Below are positions 63,344 through 64,000 of a stretch of 64,000 nucleotides of DNA, piece by piece (the stretch's first letter is position 1; each line of letters begins with the position of its first letter). Source of the DNA: Lihuaxuella thermophila. GTDB lineage: Bacteria > Bacillota > Bacilli > Thermoactinomycetales > Thermoactinomycetaceae. The DNA lies in the NCBI RefSeq assembly GCF_900110165.1, contig NZ_FOCQ01000013.1, forward strand, positions 1 to 64,000. Direction: 5' to 3'. The notes under the pieces were generated by a model, which did no database searches, was not told the DNA's origin, and saw only the letters and a list, made by a program, of their open reading frames with translations. Both the position numbers and the translations under genes were made by a program.

Positions 63344-64000
63344 TTGCTGTTTATAGATAACCAGAACATTACCGATCCGCGCATCAATCTGGCGATTGAA
63401 GAATATGCGCTCAAACATCTCGACATGGAGGATACGTACCTGCTTTTTTACATCAATGAGCCTTCGATCATTATCGGGAAACATCAGAATACGGTGGAAG
63501 AGATTCATGTCGACTATGTCCGTGAACACAATATCCATGTCGTGCGCCGCTTGTCGGGAGGCGGGGCGGTCTACCATGACCTGGGCAACTTGAATTTCAG
63601 CTTTATCACCAAGGACGACGGGAAGAGTTTCGCCAATTTCCGCAAGTTTACCGAGCCGGTGATCCGGGCCTTGCGCAAACTGGGTGTTCCGGCGGAGCTG
63701 AGCGGGCGCAATGATATTCTCGCAGACGGGAAGAAGATCTCCGGCAATGCCCAATTTTCCACACGCGGCCGCATGTTCAGCCACGGGACGCTGATGTTTA
63801 ACGTCGACCTGGAGCGGGTGGTCCAGGCACTCAATGTGAAGCAGGAAAAAATCGAGTCCAAAGGGATTAAATCGGTGCGCAGCCGGGTGGCCAACATCAG
63901 TGACTACCTGAAAGAGCCGATGACGATTCAGGAATTCAGACAGGTGCTCCTGGATTCGATTTTTGAAGGGCAGGCTCCCGTCCCTGAATATATTCTCACG
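63344..64000 (+). CDS. lplJ: Lipoate-protein ligase LplJ, 5' part (runs off window)
   Basis: The first 219 residues of a lipoate-protein ligase, open to the right edge. It begins LLFIDNQNITDPRINLAIEE; the lipoyl-AMP binding motif RRLSGGGAVYHDLGNLNFSF is near residue 67, SGRNDI and KISGNAQF follow. It attaches free lipoate to the E2 subunits of 2-oxoacid dehydrogenases and to GcvH. TTG 63344 is chosen since AAGGGGGG stands before it and the start then aligns with B. subtilis LplJ (MLFIDNQN). The C-terminal third is outside. Confidence 0.95.
   Translation, partial: MLFIDNQNITDPRINLAIEEYALKHLDMEDTYLLFYINEPSIIIGKHQNTVEEIHVDYVREHNIHVVRRLSGGGAVYHDLGNLNFSFITKDDGKSFANFRKFTEPVIRALRKLGVPAELSGRNDILADGKKISGNAQFSTRGRMFSHGTLMFNVDLERVVQALNVKQEKIESKGIKSVRSRVANISDYLKEPMTIQEFRQVLLDSIFEGQAPVPEYILT

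Overview
The window looks like the chromosome of a spore-forming-type Gram-positive bacterium of the order Bacillales. The evidence is strong AGGAGG ribosome binding sites, frequent TTG/GTG starts, lipoprotein and Sec signals without outer-membrane genes, rho-independent terminators after most transcripts, a perfect Bacillus-type PerR box, and many genes whose closest remembered relatives are Bacillus subtilis yumC, yumB, yuiA, yuiB, yuiD, pfeT, yyaL, yhzD, lplJ and hemQ. A family such as Thermoactinomycetaceae would fit, but that is inference. I found no insertion sequence, prophage, CRISPR array or rRNA. There is one tRNA (Leu, CAA).

Layout. 1-3520: 5' part of a large secreted RHS/YD-repeat wall protein (minus strand). 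4244-5727: an HTH-TPR regulator followed by three tandem 16-codon reading frames encoding near-identical leaderless acidic peptides, a candidate new peptide-signalling (RRNPP-like) locus and the most unusual part of the window. 5960-12529: small unknown genes, a secreted nuclease with a lamin-tail domain, an SDR, an InhA-like metalloprotease and a FetB-like permease. 12666-15815: homoserine dehydrogenase and small enzymes. 15953-21554: a redox/membrane cluster (yumC, NDH-2, yuiA, yuiB, yuiD) with hemQ and a cobalamin-binding-fold protein interspersed. 22094-25600: tRNA-Leu, then a two-gene unit with a proteasome-fold Ntn-hydrolase whose Met-Thr start would expose a catalytic threonine, then a Uma2-type nuclease.

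26035-28716 is the 2-keto-3-deoxygluconate operon (kdgR-kdgK-kdgA) with a cre-like site and tandem operator palindromes at its promoter. 29967-35445 holds a tripartite tricarboxylate transporter operon, a divergent Ldh2 dehydrogenase and an exported cyclohexadienyl-dehydratase-like protein. 37712-39926 is a flavoprotein plus ECF41 sigma factor operon preceded by an exact ECF41-type promoter. 41198-43417 is a decaying DoxX/dioxygenase cassette with a ruined HxlR regulator and a frameshifted LigB-type dioxygenase.

43599-64000 is mostly housekeeping or transport: a flavin amine oxidase, YyaL, the iron-efflux ATPase PfeT with PerR and Fur boxes, MscS, two MFS transporters, an NlpC/P60 hydrolase, a beta-lactamase-fold esterase, RNase Z, a HisC-like aminotransferase, a HAD phosphatase, an MBL hydrolase, RecQ, and the 5' part of lipoate-protein ligase lplJ running off the right edge.
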